Source of the DNA: Alnus glutinosa
Taxonomy: Eukaryota > Streptophyta > Magnoliopsida > Fagales > Betulaceae
Assembly (NCBI RefSeq): GCF_958979055.1
Contig: NC_084886.1
Span: forward strand, 40,857,654 to 40,921,653
DNA length: 64,000 bases
Direction: 5' to 3'
The notes beneath the pieces were generated by a model. The model made no database searches, was not told the origin of the DNA, and was given only the letters and a program-made list of their open reading frames with translations. Positions 39,851-49,205 of this stretch are shown piece after piece (position 1 is the stretch's first letter; each line of letters opens with the position of its first letter). Position numbers and translations under genes: made by a program.

Positions 39851-40757
39851 TAATGATAGTGTTAGATACAATGGAAAAAACACAAAACGAAGTGCTTCAT
39901 AAAGTGGCGGTGGACTTGAATAAAAAAGGGGAGGAGCTGAAAGCATGTGGCTGACAATGAGTGGAAAGCATGGACAGTCCCAAGTCTAAGTACAAATTGG
40001 AGCCTAAACTCCCAACTTCGTATTTGTACTCTTACCACACCCAACGTCCCAGGACCAGCGTGGAAGGCCAATTCCCATTGGGCCACGTCATCCGAAATCA
40101 CAAACGGAGGGATAGAGATAGATATAGATATAGATATATGGATAATTATAAAATGATTTATATTAACAGTGGCGGATGCATTCATATTTCATAGGCAGCA
40201 GGGGCCACCGCAGAAGCCGTGGCCGCCTGCTGGAGTAAGAAAACAAAAGAATTCTTGGCAAATTTTCATTGCTAGAGCTAATGGGCCAATGGCTCCTAGT
40301 CTCCTACGGTCCTACCTCTTATCAATGCTAACAGCCCACTTGGCCCCACTACTTTCTTTTTTTTTCTTTTTCTTGTAAATCTGTAAGACAAACTTTGCGT
40401 ACAAGGACATAACCTAAGAAAAAGAAAAAGTCTACAATAGGCTCAAGCTACTACTAGTCTACAAGTGTCAAGACTTTACATAGAAAATAAAATAAAAAAC
40501 AAATTTAAAAAAAAAAAAAAAAAAATCTCGATCGTGTGGTAAAAGCCAAGAAATGCATAAGAAAATGAAATGGAAAAGTCAAAATTTGAGATAGTCTTTG
40601 TAGGACTAAGAAATACACTGAGATTATCCTATTGATTTTTCTAAACATGAGAAAATTAATTTGAGATTTCAGTTGAAGTATTTTAAATTTGATGTGTATA
40701 ATAATTCGAAATTATAAAATTTGCCTTCCGTTGCAGAATAATGTCAAGGATTGGTAG
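39851..40757. other. DXS upstream region, with a hAT-like end at 40170
   Basis: No gene seen. acagtggcggatgcattc at about 40165-40182 resembles the terminus of zf-MYM-type hAT transposons, and the transposase scrap at 40758 lies downstream in the same orientation. The pair may mark one decayed element. Confidence 0.35.
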
Positions 40758-41018
40758 GGACAAAAAAAATCAAAGACATACCATCTTATTGATAAGTTGA
40801 TTCGTCTTGTTTTGACTCTTCCAGTGTTTACAGCGACTACCGAACGAGCCTTTTGAGCTATAAAAGTTGTTAAAACAAAACTTCGCAACAAAATGGAAAA
40901 TGAATTTCTTACTAATAGTTTAGTTGTCTATATTGAAAGGGAAATTGTTAAAAGTTTTAATTTAGATTCGATACTTGATGATTTTGTTCATCTAAGAAGA
41001 CGTAAACTAAATTTTTAA
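40758..41018 (+). pseudogene. hAT (zf-MYM type) transposase C-terminal fragment
   Basis: The frame reads LIRLVLTLPVFTATTERAF, a stop at the next codon (expected Ser), then KVVKTKLRNKMENEFL and VVYIEREIVKSFNLDSI, ending LRRRKLNF and a stop at 41018. The TTERAFS-x-MK-x-x-K-x-x-LRNKM pattern is the hAT C-terminal dimerisation region of MYM-type zinc-finger transposases common in plants. Only about 86 codons remain, so it cannot be active. Confidence 0.75.
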
Positions 41019-41378
41019 ACACTTTATATTTCTATTTTGTTGTACTAGTGCCAACATGTTTTATTGCTAATATATTAATTTTGACACATATTTATGAACT
41101 TTTCTAATATACTTTTGTGATACACATTATGTGACAAATTACTTAATTTTTATTTTAAATTGTGTTTATTATATTTTTAATTTGGCCGTCCAATCACAAT
41201 TATTTGGCTTAACTACTGATTTTATCTCTTCAAAAAAAAAAAAAAAAAAAAAAACTACTGATTTTATATATATATACTTTTGCTTGGTAAGAGAGCCAGA
41301 AAAGTGTCAGGATGTGATGGCATTGGGTCAAAAATGTTAGAATAAGTGATCAAATTTGAATTCAAATCTTAATTGATT
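41019..41378. other. AT-rich intergenic sequence
   Basis: No gene seen. It contains an A-tract at about 41233-41254 with actactgatttta on both sides, suggesting a small local duplication around a poly-A insertion. Confidence 0.4.
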
Positions 41379-41549
41379 TTAGATTTAGGATCCAGCTTCC
41401 ATGCGGTATACCGCATGGGTGCTTTTTTCACAAAACAGTACTATTTTCTACTTAAAAAATTTTGCAAAACTTAAACTTAATAATAAAAAATTTATTAAAA
41501 CTTAAAATTTATAAAAATAATAATAATTAAAAACTAAAAATATAAAAAC

Positions 41550-41587
<38 letters not shown>

Positions 41588-42188
41588 TGGCCGGCCACCT
41601 CATTTTTGGCCAAGGGGGTGGTGGAGCCATCCCCAAAAGGCCAAAAAAAAAAAAACAAAAAACAAAAAAATTAGGGGTTTGGGGGGTGGCCTAAAAGCCC
41701 AAAAAACCAACAAAAAAATAATAAAAAAAGAGGTTTGGGTTTTGGGGGTGGCCGGACCACCCCTAAAGCCTTGGGGGTGGTTTCGACCACCCCATACGGC
41801 CAATCTGGGGGTGGCCTTTGGGGGTGGTCCGGCCACCCCCCAAACCCCTAACTTTTTCTTTTCTTTTCTTTTTTGGCCTTTTGGGGGTGGCTGGACCACC
41901 CTCAAAGCCGACTGAGGTGATTCATCCACCCCAAATCGACCAAGGAAGCTACCCCCTTGGCCCAAAAAAGGGGTGGCCGGCCACCCCCTTGGGCAATGCC
42001 GGCCACCCTTTTTATTTTATTTTAGGCTTTTATATTTTTTTTTAATTATTATTATTTTTATAATTTTTAAGTTTTGATAAATTTTTTATTATTAAATTTA
42101 AGTTTTGCAAATTTTTTTAAGTGGAAAACAGTACCGTTTTCCACTACAGCACTTAAACTACCGCAATGAAACCAGATCCTTAGATTTA
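41379..42188. mobile_element. Mutator-like foldback element with GC-rich palindromic core
   Basis: A 792-bp element (41388-42179) flanked by the perfect 9-bp duplication ttagattta (41379-41387 and 42180-42188). The inverted arms are about 190 bp. The left arm begins ggatccagcttccatgcggta, and the right end is the complement of ggatctggtttcattgcggta. Between the arms, 41585-42010 is dominated by variants of gggggtggccggaccacccc and gtggccggccacc, which can each fold on themselves. Open frames there are low-complexity artefacts. The 9-bp duplication and long arms indicate a Mutator-like origin. Confidence 0.85.
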
Positions 42189-42339
42189 ACAATAAGTTTT
42201 TTACCGTAAACAAATTTGATTGTATTCAAATCTTATTTGATATAATCTACATATACCATAATTTGTATTATACTCACCTATCACAATTTTGTATAAATAA
42301 GAGCCTTTTTTTTATTGTAAATTTCATTAAGAAATAAAG

Positions 42340-43330
42340 GGCACAATATAATCTTAGAGCTTTAACGGTTTAATCTATGAATGTAAGTTATAGAATGAAC
42401 CAAGTAATTTTTTGTATTTATTTCTTTTTCTTTCTTTTTTTCCCTCTTTCATCTTTTGTAATTTTTTTTTCATTTATTCTTCTTTTTTTCCCCCTTTCAT
42501 CTTTTGTAATTTTTTTTTCATTTATTCTATTATAAGAAATGTTTTCTTATATTCTTTCATCATTCTCCCATTTTAAAAATCAATTATTAAATCTATAGGA
42601 TTTACACGTGGGTCTTATGTAGGTCTTACAGATTCAATAATTAATTTTCAAAAAGAAATAAAGGGAGAAGACCAAAATATACTAAATAGCAAGCCTTGTT
42701 ATGCTATTCAATTTTATTTTCGGCCGATTATGTTTTTCTTAAAAATTAAAAACTCCATAAAAATTACAATTTTTTAGTTAATGACAAAAACAACATTAAT
42801 TACTTCATAAAGTCAGACTTTAATATACGTCTTTTGTAATATTATGCAAATAAAGAAAGATGAACAACAATTTATAGTGCAATTTAAATTTTTATATATA
42901 TAATTTAATTAATATAAAAAAATTAAAAAAATTAAAAAAATTAAAAAAAAAAAAAAAAAAAAAAAAACCTCATTTATTTTTAATTGAACATGGAAAATAG
43001 TTATAGGGGAGAATCCTTCATACTCTTGATCTAAAAAGAAGAAGAAGTAAGCAATACTGTAAACGAAAAATGGGTGAGCTCCTCAACAATAGACACAAAA
43101 CAAACTATAATAATGCTGAAATAATTATAAATGGTAGGAAACTAGTCAACAAGTGATCGGATCCTCTCAAGAGACCGCACAAGGCGGTTAATAAGAGGAC
43201 ATAAATGAGAGAGAGTGAGGAGATGAGGCCCTTCCCTCCTCCTTGAGTCGGCTGAAAAATGAAGAAAAAAGTAGGTCTCAAAATAAAAAGGGAGAGAGAA
43301 CATAGCGTTTGTATTCCGAAAACCCCTCAC
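42340..43330 (+). repeat. Segmental duplication, copy A
   Basis: Shares ordered blocks with 43525-44560: ccctctttcatcttttgta (42440 and 43605), actaaatagca (42685 and 43743), ctattcaattttattttc, gcaaataaagaaagatgaac (about 42846 and 44454), tttatagtgcaatttaaa and aacccctcacttaaattt (43320 and 44538). It also has an internal short duplication of its ccctttcatcttttgtaat segment (42441 and 42492). Copy A lacks the foldback found in copy B. Confidence 0.75.
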
Positions 43331-43524
43331 TTAAATTTGAAGTAAACCTACCATTGAATCAATCAATAGAAGTAATTTACTCTCCAAAGCCTTGCGTTGT
43401 ATTGGATGAGTTCTTAAAATTGATCAATTTTTTTTTTAAGGAAAATGGTTTCTCTGCCAGGACATTTCAAGTCATGCAGAATTTTTTAACCTAACCTCAA
43501 TTTGAACCCAATACCAAGGTCGGC

Positions 43525-44560
43525 TTCAAAATTTAAGGCTTTAATATGTGAATCTAGATTATAGACTAAACCACGTAATTCTTTATATTTCTCTTCCTTT
43601 TTTTTCCCTCTTTCATCTTTTGTATTTTTTTATTTTTTTTATTATGTTATAAGAAATAATTTATTATATTATCTCACATATGAATTCTACAGATTCAATG
43701 ATTAATTTTCAAAATGAAATGATGGAAGAATGACCAAAGTATACTAAATAGCATGTATTTTCTGCTATTCAATTTTATTTTCAGCTCGATTATGTTTTTC
43801 TTGAAAAATAGACTCCCTAAAAATAACATTTTTTTTGGAAAAATTACAATTTAGCCCCCCAAACTGCCAGCCGTTTCGCAAGTAGCTTCACAAACTACCA
43901 ACGCTTGGATTCTAGCCTCCCAAACTACCAAAAAGTTTTCAAAAGGCCCATTTTTGTCGAAATATGCATATAATACATCTGGCACGTGTCATTTTTTAAT
44001 TAAAAAAAAAAAAAAAAAAACTAATTTTTTTCTTTTATTTTTTTAAATTAAAAAATTAAAAAATTAATAAAAAATTGATGTTTGGAGGGTAGCAGCCAGT
44101 GGCCGTGAGCCAAACCAGAGGTGGCGCAAGCCACCCCAAAGGTGGCATGTGGCCCCAAACACCTATTTTCATTTTTTTTTTTTGAAAAAAAAATTATTAT
44201 TTCTTAATTTTTAATTTTTTAATTGAAAAATGACAGGTGGCATGGGTATTATAGGCATATTTCGATAAAATTGGTCTTTTTAAAACTTTTTGGGAGGCCA
44301 GAGTTCAAGCGTTACCAGTTTGTAAGACTACTTGTAAAATAATTGATAGTTTAGAAGGTTAAATTATAATTTTCTCTTTTTTTATTAATGATAAAAACAA
44401 CATTAATTACCTCGTAAAGTGAAACTTTAATATATGTCTTTTGGTAATGTTATGCAAATAAAGAAAGATGAACAATAATTTATAGTGCAATTTAAATTAT
44501 ATATATATATATTAATTAGTTAATATGAAAAAAGAAAAACCCCTCACTTAAATTTATAGT
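43525..44560 (+). repeat. Segmental duplication, copy B
   Basis: Partner of 42340-43330, interrupted by the foldback at 43837-44376. Blocks lie in the same order and orientation, so this is a direct, near-tandem duplication with moderate divergence. Confidence 0.75.
43837..44376. mobile_element. Foldback MITE inserted in duplication copy B
   Basis: The left end ggaaaaattacaatttagcc pairs with the complement of the right end (aaattataattttctc). Inner blocks pair too: ctcccaaactaccaaaaag with actttttgggaggcca, and cgaaatatgcatataata with attataggcatatttcg. A G-box (cacgtgtca) lies in the left arm. The central part is A/T runs around a GC-rich piece. Copy A of the surrounding duplication shows the empty site (aattacaattttttagttaa). 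T-tracts on both sides blur the target duplication. Confidence 0.8.
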
Positions 44561-44673
44561 CGGAGGCTTCAAAATTTATGAAGACAACCTTGATACTGGG
44601 TTCAAATTGAAGTTAAACTTGCACTTCAAAATTATGAAAATAAAATAATATTTTAATAGATAATACTATTTAC

Positions 44674-44811
44674 AGAGTAATGATACATATTACCCTTGTG
44701 TCCACCTTTTGTCCTCTTAAAATTGACGTGACTCTTAAAATCACCATTGAATTTATGGTAGATCATTATTGACAAAAAGGGAGACATAAGGGTGATATGT
44801 AACATTACTCT
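44674..44811. mobile_element. 138-bp MITE
   Basis: The left end agagtaatgatacatattac, then cccttgtgtcc, pairs with gacataagggtgatatg, then taacattactct, at the right end. Non-coding. Superfamily not fixed because no clear duplication is visible. Confidence 0.65.
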
Positions 44812-44880
44812 ATTTTAGTTATTTACAATAATGTACCCAAAGAAAAATATCATATACAATGTGAGAGATAGTCCATTAAG

Positions 44881-45089
44881 TAAAAATTATGAGAAATGCT
44901 TAACATCCCAACATTTTTTTTTTGAATTTAATTCCAACATGATATGTCACAATCCTATGAGATTGTGGCATATTTTTCAAAATGATAGATCTCATAAGAT
45001 TGTAACACATTAAGTTGGAATCAAATTTCTAAAAAACAATAAATAAATAAATAATAAAAAAAAAGTGTCTAGCATTCCTTAAAAATTAT
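44881..45089. mobile_element. GAGAAATGCTA-family MITE, copy 1
   Basis: The element at 44891-45079 starts gagaaatgctta and ends gtctagcattcct. The perfect 10-bp duplication taaaaattat lies at 44881-44890 and 45080-45089. Inner inverted blocks (tcccaacat...gatatgtcacaatcctatga and their complements) complete the foldback. Termini match the copies at 54180 and 62779. Confidence 0.8.
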
Positions 45090-45406
45090 TAGTCGGAGCA
45101 TACTTTTCCCCTTAGTTTTTACATAAATTTTAGGAACAGTAAAGCCTACTGAGAAAAAAATAACCTTGCAACAGCCTATTAATTCAATTCATGCCTGGAC
45201 TTTGTGATGCCAGTTAGATCTCTCTCACTTCATGTCATCAAAAGATTAAAATTAATGACATTGAGAGAGAGAAAGGGAAGGAGGGAACATTTACTGCAGT
45301 AAAAGCATAATCAATCAACAATAATTATACTGATTCAGGCATTCAGCACAAGTTATGACGAGAGCAGATGAGAAAACATAGATTTATGATATGGGGGGGC
45401 CTATGA
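45090..45406. other. 3' flank of RPL33
   Basis: No gene seen. AT-rich sequence with a short GA tract near 45264. It contains the presumed 3' untranslated region of RPL33 on the minus strand. Confidence 0.45.
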
Positions 45407-45583
45407 TCACTTCATTTTGGCTTCCTTAAACAGAACATGACGATTCACCCGAGGGTCGTATTTGCGAAACTCCAGCTTCTCAGTTATCTTGGTAGGTTTC
45501 CTCTTGACGTAGAAGAACCCAGTCCCAGCAGTCGAGACAAGTCGGATGAAAATAGCAGCAGCCTTCTTCTTCTTGTCACCCAT
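45407..45583 (-). CDS. RPL33: Ribosomal protein bL33, mitochondrial type
   Basis: Single-exon 58-residue protein of the organellar large ribosomal subunit. It starts [20 protein letters not shown], continues [10 protein letters not shown] and [20 protein letters not shown], and ends KEAKMK before TGA. The bL33 signature (G-T-G-F-F-Y-x-x-K, [16 protein letters not shown]) is intact, and length matches the family. There is no chloroplast transit peptide. This short nuclear form is usually called mitochondrial, from family knowledge. The ATG sits 2 nt after a gtaag, compatible with an intron in the 5' leader that could reach a leader exon near 48770-48800. Its neighbour NDUFA8 is divergent. Confidence 0.93.
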   Translation of the reverse strand: MGDKKKKAAAIFIRLVSTAGTGFFYVKRKPTKITEKLEFRKYDPRVNRHVLFKEAKMK

Positions 45584-45999
45584 TCCTTACCATCCACAAA
45601 AAAAAGGAAAGCCAATGAATTTGAGTACCAGAGAAGACATGTTCCAGGATGATGTAAAGAGGATTCAGAAATATGTAATTGAGAAATGTTGGTTTTCATC
45701 TTTTGATCATCCAAGAGATGGGCAAATCTACATTGAATCCACAGATTCAATGGTGAATTTGCAAAATAGATGGACAAGAGATAAGCAAAAGATTGATGTG
45801 TAACAGCTCTCTATGTAATTATTAGATGCACATTACTGTTTCACCATACATGGTTTGAAGTGCAAGCGTTTCAGATGTTACTTCTGTGTCTTCTGATTGG
45901 ACTACAGTACAGATGACTTCCCACTAAACTTAATGGAAGCAATTACATTCAATGGGCTGATCATTTGAGGTTTTTCTAAAATGAACATATATATTCTCC

Positions 46000-46780
46000 A
46001 ACTTTTTTTTTTTTGATGAATAATAATAAGTTATTAAAGAAAATGAAATTTCCCGTACACGAAGAGTATACAAAAAAACAAGAGTACCAAAAAACTAGCT
46101 ACTATACAAGAGAAACAAGAGCACCAAGAACTAGCTGCTGTAACAATCTATAAAACAAATTAGATCTACCAAATTCCCTGAAGAGAAGTTAGGAATATGA
46201 GCGAGGGCCCAATCCAGAAGAGATCTCAGGAATGAGGATTCAAAAAGTAGCACATTGGACTCGCTATCCTCAAAGAGCCGACAATTCCTTTCTCTCCAAA
46301 TGTTCCACATTAAGAAAGCGAGAATAACTTTTCAGATAGCTTCTAAGGTGTCAATGCCCAAGAAATTTCTAATAATGGATAAGTTGAGGCACGTTACGAA
46401 GTATGACCCAAGAGACCACAAAACAATTAAGCACTAAGTGCCAGATATTCACAAAAAACTCACAATGGAAGAGAAGATAATTAATAGTTTCCTCATCCTT
46501 CTTACAAAGGCAACATCGATTAATCAGCTGAAATCCCGCCTTCTAAGATTGTCCACCGTGAGGATACTACCCAAAGCTGTGGCCCATAAGAAGAAAGCAA
46601 TGCGCGGAGGGGCCTTCACTTTCCAAATGCTTTTCCAGGAGAATGAACTAGGCTCTTCACTGCTAGGAGAAGTTAACATTGTATAGTAGTTTTTTACTAC
46701 AAAACCATGCCGGCTCGAAGAAGTTCACACTATGCTATCCATAGCTTCCGGAAGACGGTTCAAAGAGTATAAAAGAGTGA
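46000..46780 (-). mobile_element. 5'-truncated LINE fragment, reverse orientation
   Basis: Begins with a T-tract (about 46001-46015, complement of the poly-A tail), then ttgatgaataataataag, as in L1-type 3' ends. The complement encodes a degraded zinc-finger/RNase H-proximal region (for example at 46260-46540) typical of the LINE ORF2 C-terminus, with many stops. A hAT-like element is inserted near its far end. Confidence 0.55.
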
Positions 46781-47184
46781 GAAAAGTAGGGGTGGGCAAA
46801 TTATCCGACTACCGCCTACCGACCGCTTATCGAACCGCAACCGAACCGACATCAATCGCCTACTGACAAAATTCGGTTCGGTAGTCGGTAGAAAAAAAAA
46901 TTTAACCGAAAGCTGGTCGGTTAACCGACTTAACCAAACCGCCCATTAACCGACCGTTTAATCAAACTGCCGAAATCCGAAAACGACATTGTTTGAGTAA
47001 GACTTTAACCGACCGATTAACCGAACCGACATAAAAAAACTCAAAACGACATCGTTTCATTACAATTGAATAATCGAATTAACCGACTTAACAGAAATTT
47101 TCGAAAATATAGTTTGTCGGAATGAAGTCGGTAAATTAACCGACTTAACCGCCTGCCGAACCGACGCCCACCCGAAGAGAAAAG
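46779..47184. mobile_element. hAT-like repeat with 8-bp target duplication
   Basis: The element at 46787-47176 starts taggggtgggcaaat and ends with complementary gacgcccaccc. The perfect 8-bp duplication gagaaaag lies at 46779-46786 and 47177-47184, as for hAT elements. The interior is a patchwork of accgacttaacc and accgaaccgac motifs. No coding sequence. Confidence 0.8.
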
Positions 47185-48770
47185 AATCCAACGATTCAAT
47201 TTCCCAAAAGTTTGATAAAATAGTTTGATCTTATCTAACCGTTTAGTAGTCTATCTTGTTGATAGACATTGTGTTAATCTTGAATTGTGATCTCCTCTAT
47301 AAATAATAAATGAAAGTATCGGTATCTACATAAGAAATTAGCCCACCACTTATTTTCTTGAAAATAGAAATTCCTCCTCCACAAGAAAAGGAAGAGAGGG
47401 GAGGGAATTAAGATCCTCTAGAGTTTCTAGGTAACTCTAAAGTTCTTAAAATTCAAATCATTATTTTTAATAAACTGTTCAAATTTTACCATCTCAACTC
47501 TTACCACCTCTAACAGAATCCTTAATTTTTCTTTAATTCATTGTTCTTTTGAATTAACCTAAAAAATCTAGAGGATGCTAATATGAGAGAGGTTATCGAA
47601 AAACGCAAACATAAACAACCATCCGGGGAACAAATCCGTTATCAGACACTATACAGTAACCCAACACAAAATTTTGTCCACTCTTACAAAAACCTCAATG
47701 GAACACATTTTGCACACACAAACATTTGAAACTTCACAAAGCCAACACGCGTAGATCGATGAATAACAAGCAAAAACTCTAAAACATAAGTTTAACTGAG
47801 GAGGAAAGAGAAAATAAACAAGAAACAAAGACATGCCCTGAAAGCTAGAGATCCTAGAGGACACCAAAGATGTATGCATAAAAAAACCTGGGTAAGTCAC
47901 ACATATAGGCACATATCCAAACAAAGCTCTTTGGACCTACAAGATTCAGCCGATGATCATAGTGACCCAAGAACCAAGAAGAGCGGTTTGCTCCAACGGC
48001 CTCAAACCCATTCCACCATAATCTACAGTCACTTAAGGATACATGGCTCCTCGAAAGGCTTCGCAACACAAACGTAGAAAGCAAGCTCTTCCATGCGCAC
48101 ATGAACCCGTGAATCAAAATGGATTGGGTCGCAATAAGAACGCCATTTGAGGCGAAACTTTCAATAGGCATTTCCTACTGTGAAGAGCCCATACCCTGCA
48201 CACGACATGGGGCACAGCTAAACTGGGGATTCACCGATCCTAATTAGGCCTTTGCTCCCCATGTGACGACGACGACGACAACATCTCAAGATTTGGGACG
48301 AGAGACCGTGGGGGCTTCCACCTGTTCGACAAAATGCCCGAACTAACTAATCCTATATAACCATGCAATCACTTCCGCACGCCCAAACGCCCTAGGGATT
48401 AACCACTAGAATAGAAGCAGCATTCCCTTGAAGTTGCTTGTGAATTGAATATTAATTAAATGAATACGGTGAATATTGAATGAATAAAGAGATTAAATCA
48501 AGGGAAAAAAAGGAAAAAAAAAAAAAAAAATCAAAGAGAATGCTTTGTCAAAAAGAAAGAAATGGAAGAACAAAAACACTTTCAAATCCTAGATAAAAGG
48601 TTTTCTTCAATAAAAAATTTTCAACTACCAAGTAGCTTCTTCATTTCATCCAAAGAACATGACAAAAACGAAAACAAAAACATAGAAGAAAAAAAAAAAA
48701 AAAAAAAGAAATTGGCAAAATCTGAAGGACATACCGTTTAAATCTTTGCAAAAACCTCGCTTTTCGAAGG
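47185..48770. other. Non-coding, perhaps RPL33 5'-leader intron
   Basis: No confident gene. GAC-repeat and GC-richer sequence at 48170-48420 includes a short plus-strand frame reading FHLFDKMPELTNPI. This resembles one PPR repeat but is too short to call. If the RPL33 leader is spliced, this region is its intron. Confidence 0.3.
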
Positions 48771-49205
48771 AAATCCCACCTAAAACCCTAGCTAAACAAC
48801 GAGGGCTTTTGTAGACTTAATACTCCCACCCCCAAAAAAAAATTAAAATTTAAAAAAATACAGAAAGACAAAAATAACCTCAAAGTTTACATTTAATTAC
48901 CAGCAGCTCAACTTATCTCCCGGGCGCACGTTAGCACAGTCTACCCTCTCTCACACAAGACAGACAGAGTTCTCTGATTCCAGAGCTCATATTTGCTTCC
49001 TCAGCTGAGAAAAAAATCTTTCAGGTCAGAGTAAAAGGTAATAATAAAAAATTATTTTCTTTTCATTTTCCTATGGGATTTTCTCTTCTTTTCTTTTTTC
49101 TCGGGAACCAAACAGAATGCGAGTGGTTTTTTTTTTTTTTTCTCAAGAATTTACGCCTCTTTTTTTTTTTTGGGTGGCGTACGTAGAGATTGATCGGAAG
49201 AGGAT
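48771..49205. promoter_or_regulatory. Divergent promoter region between RPL33 and NDUFA8
   Basis: Contains a telo-box-like aaaaccctag near 48782, often seen in promoters of ribosomal-protein and housekeeping genes, and CT-rich tracts before the NDUFA8 start. On the minus strand a cg|gtatgt donor near 48735 would fit a first leader exon of RPL33. The shared bidirectional promoter is an inference from the head-to-head layout. Confidence 0.4.

Noticed and set aside
41600..42045. Overlapping Gly/Pro/Trp-rich frames on both strands
   Set aside because: They arise from the palindromic GGGGTGGCC core of a foldback element. The same words are open in several frames on both strands.
47854..48420. Possible PPR gene (FHLFDKMPELTNPI on plus, or a 105-codon minus frame)
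   Set aside because: Only about 14 residues look PPR-like, with no tandem 35-residue repeats. The minus frame has no recognisable pattern.
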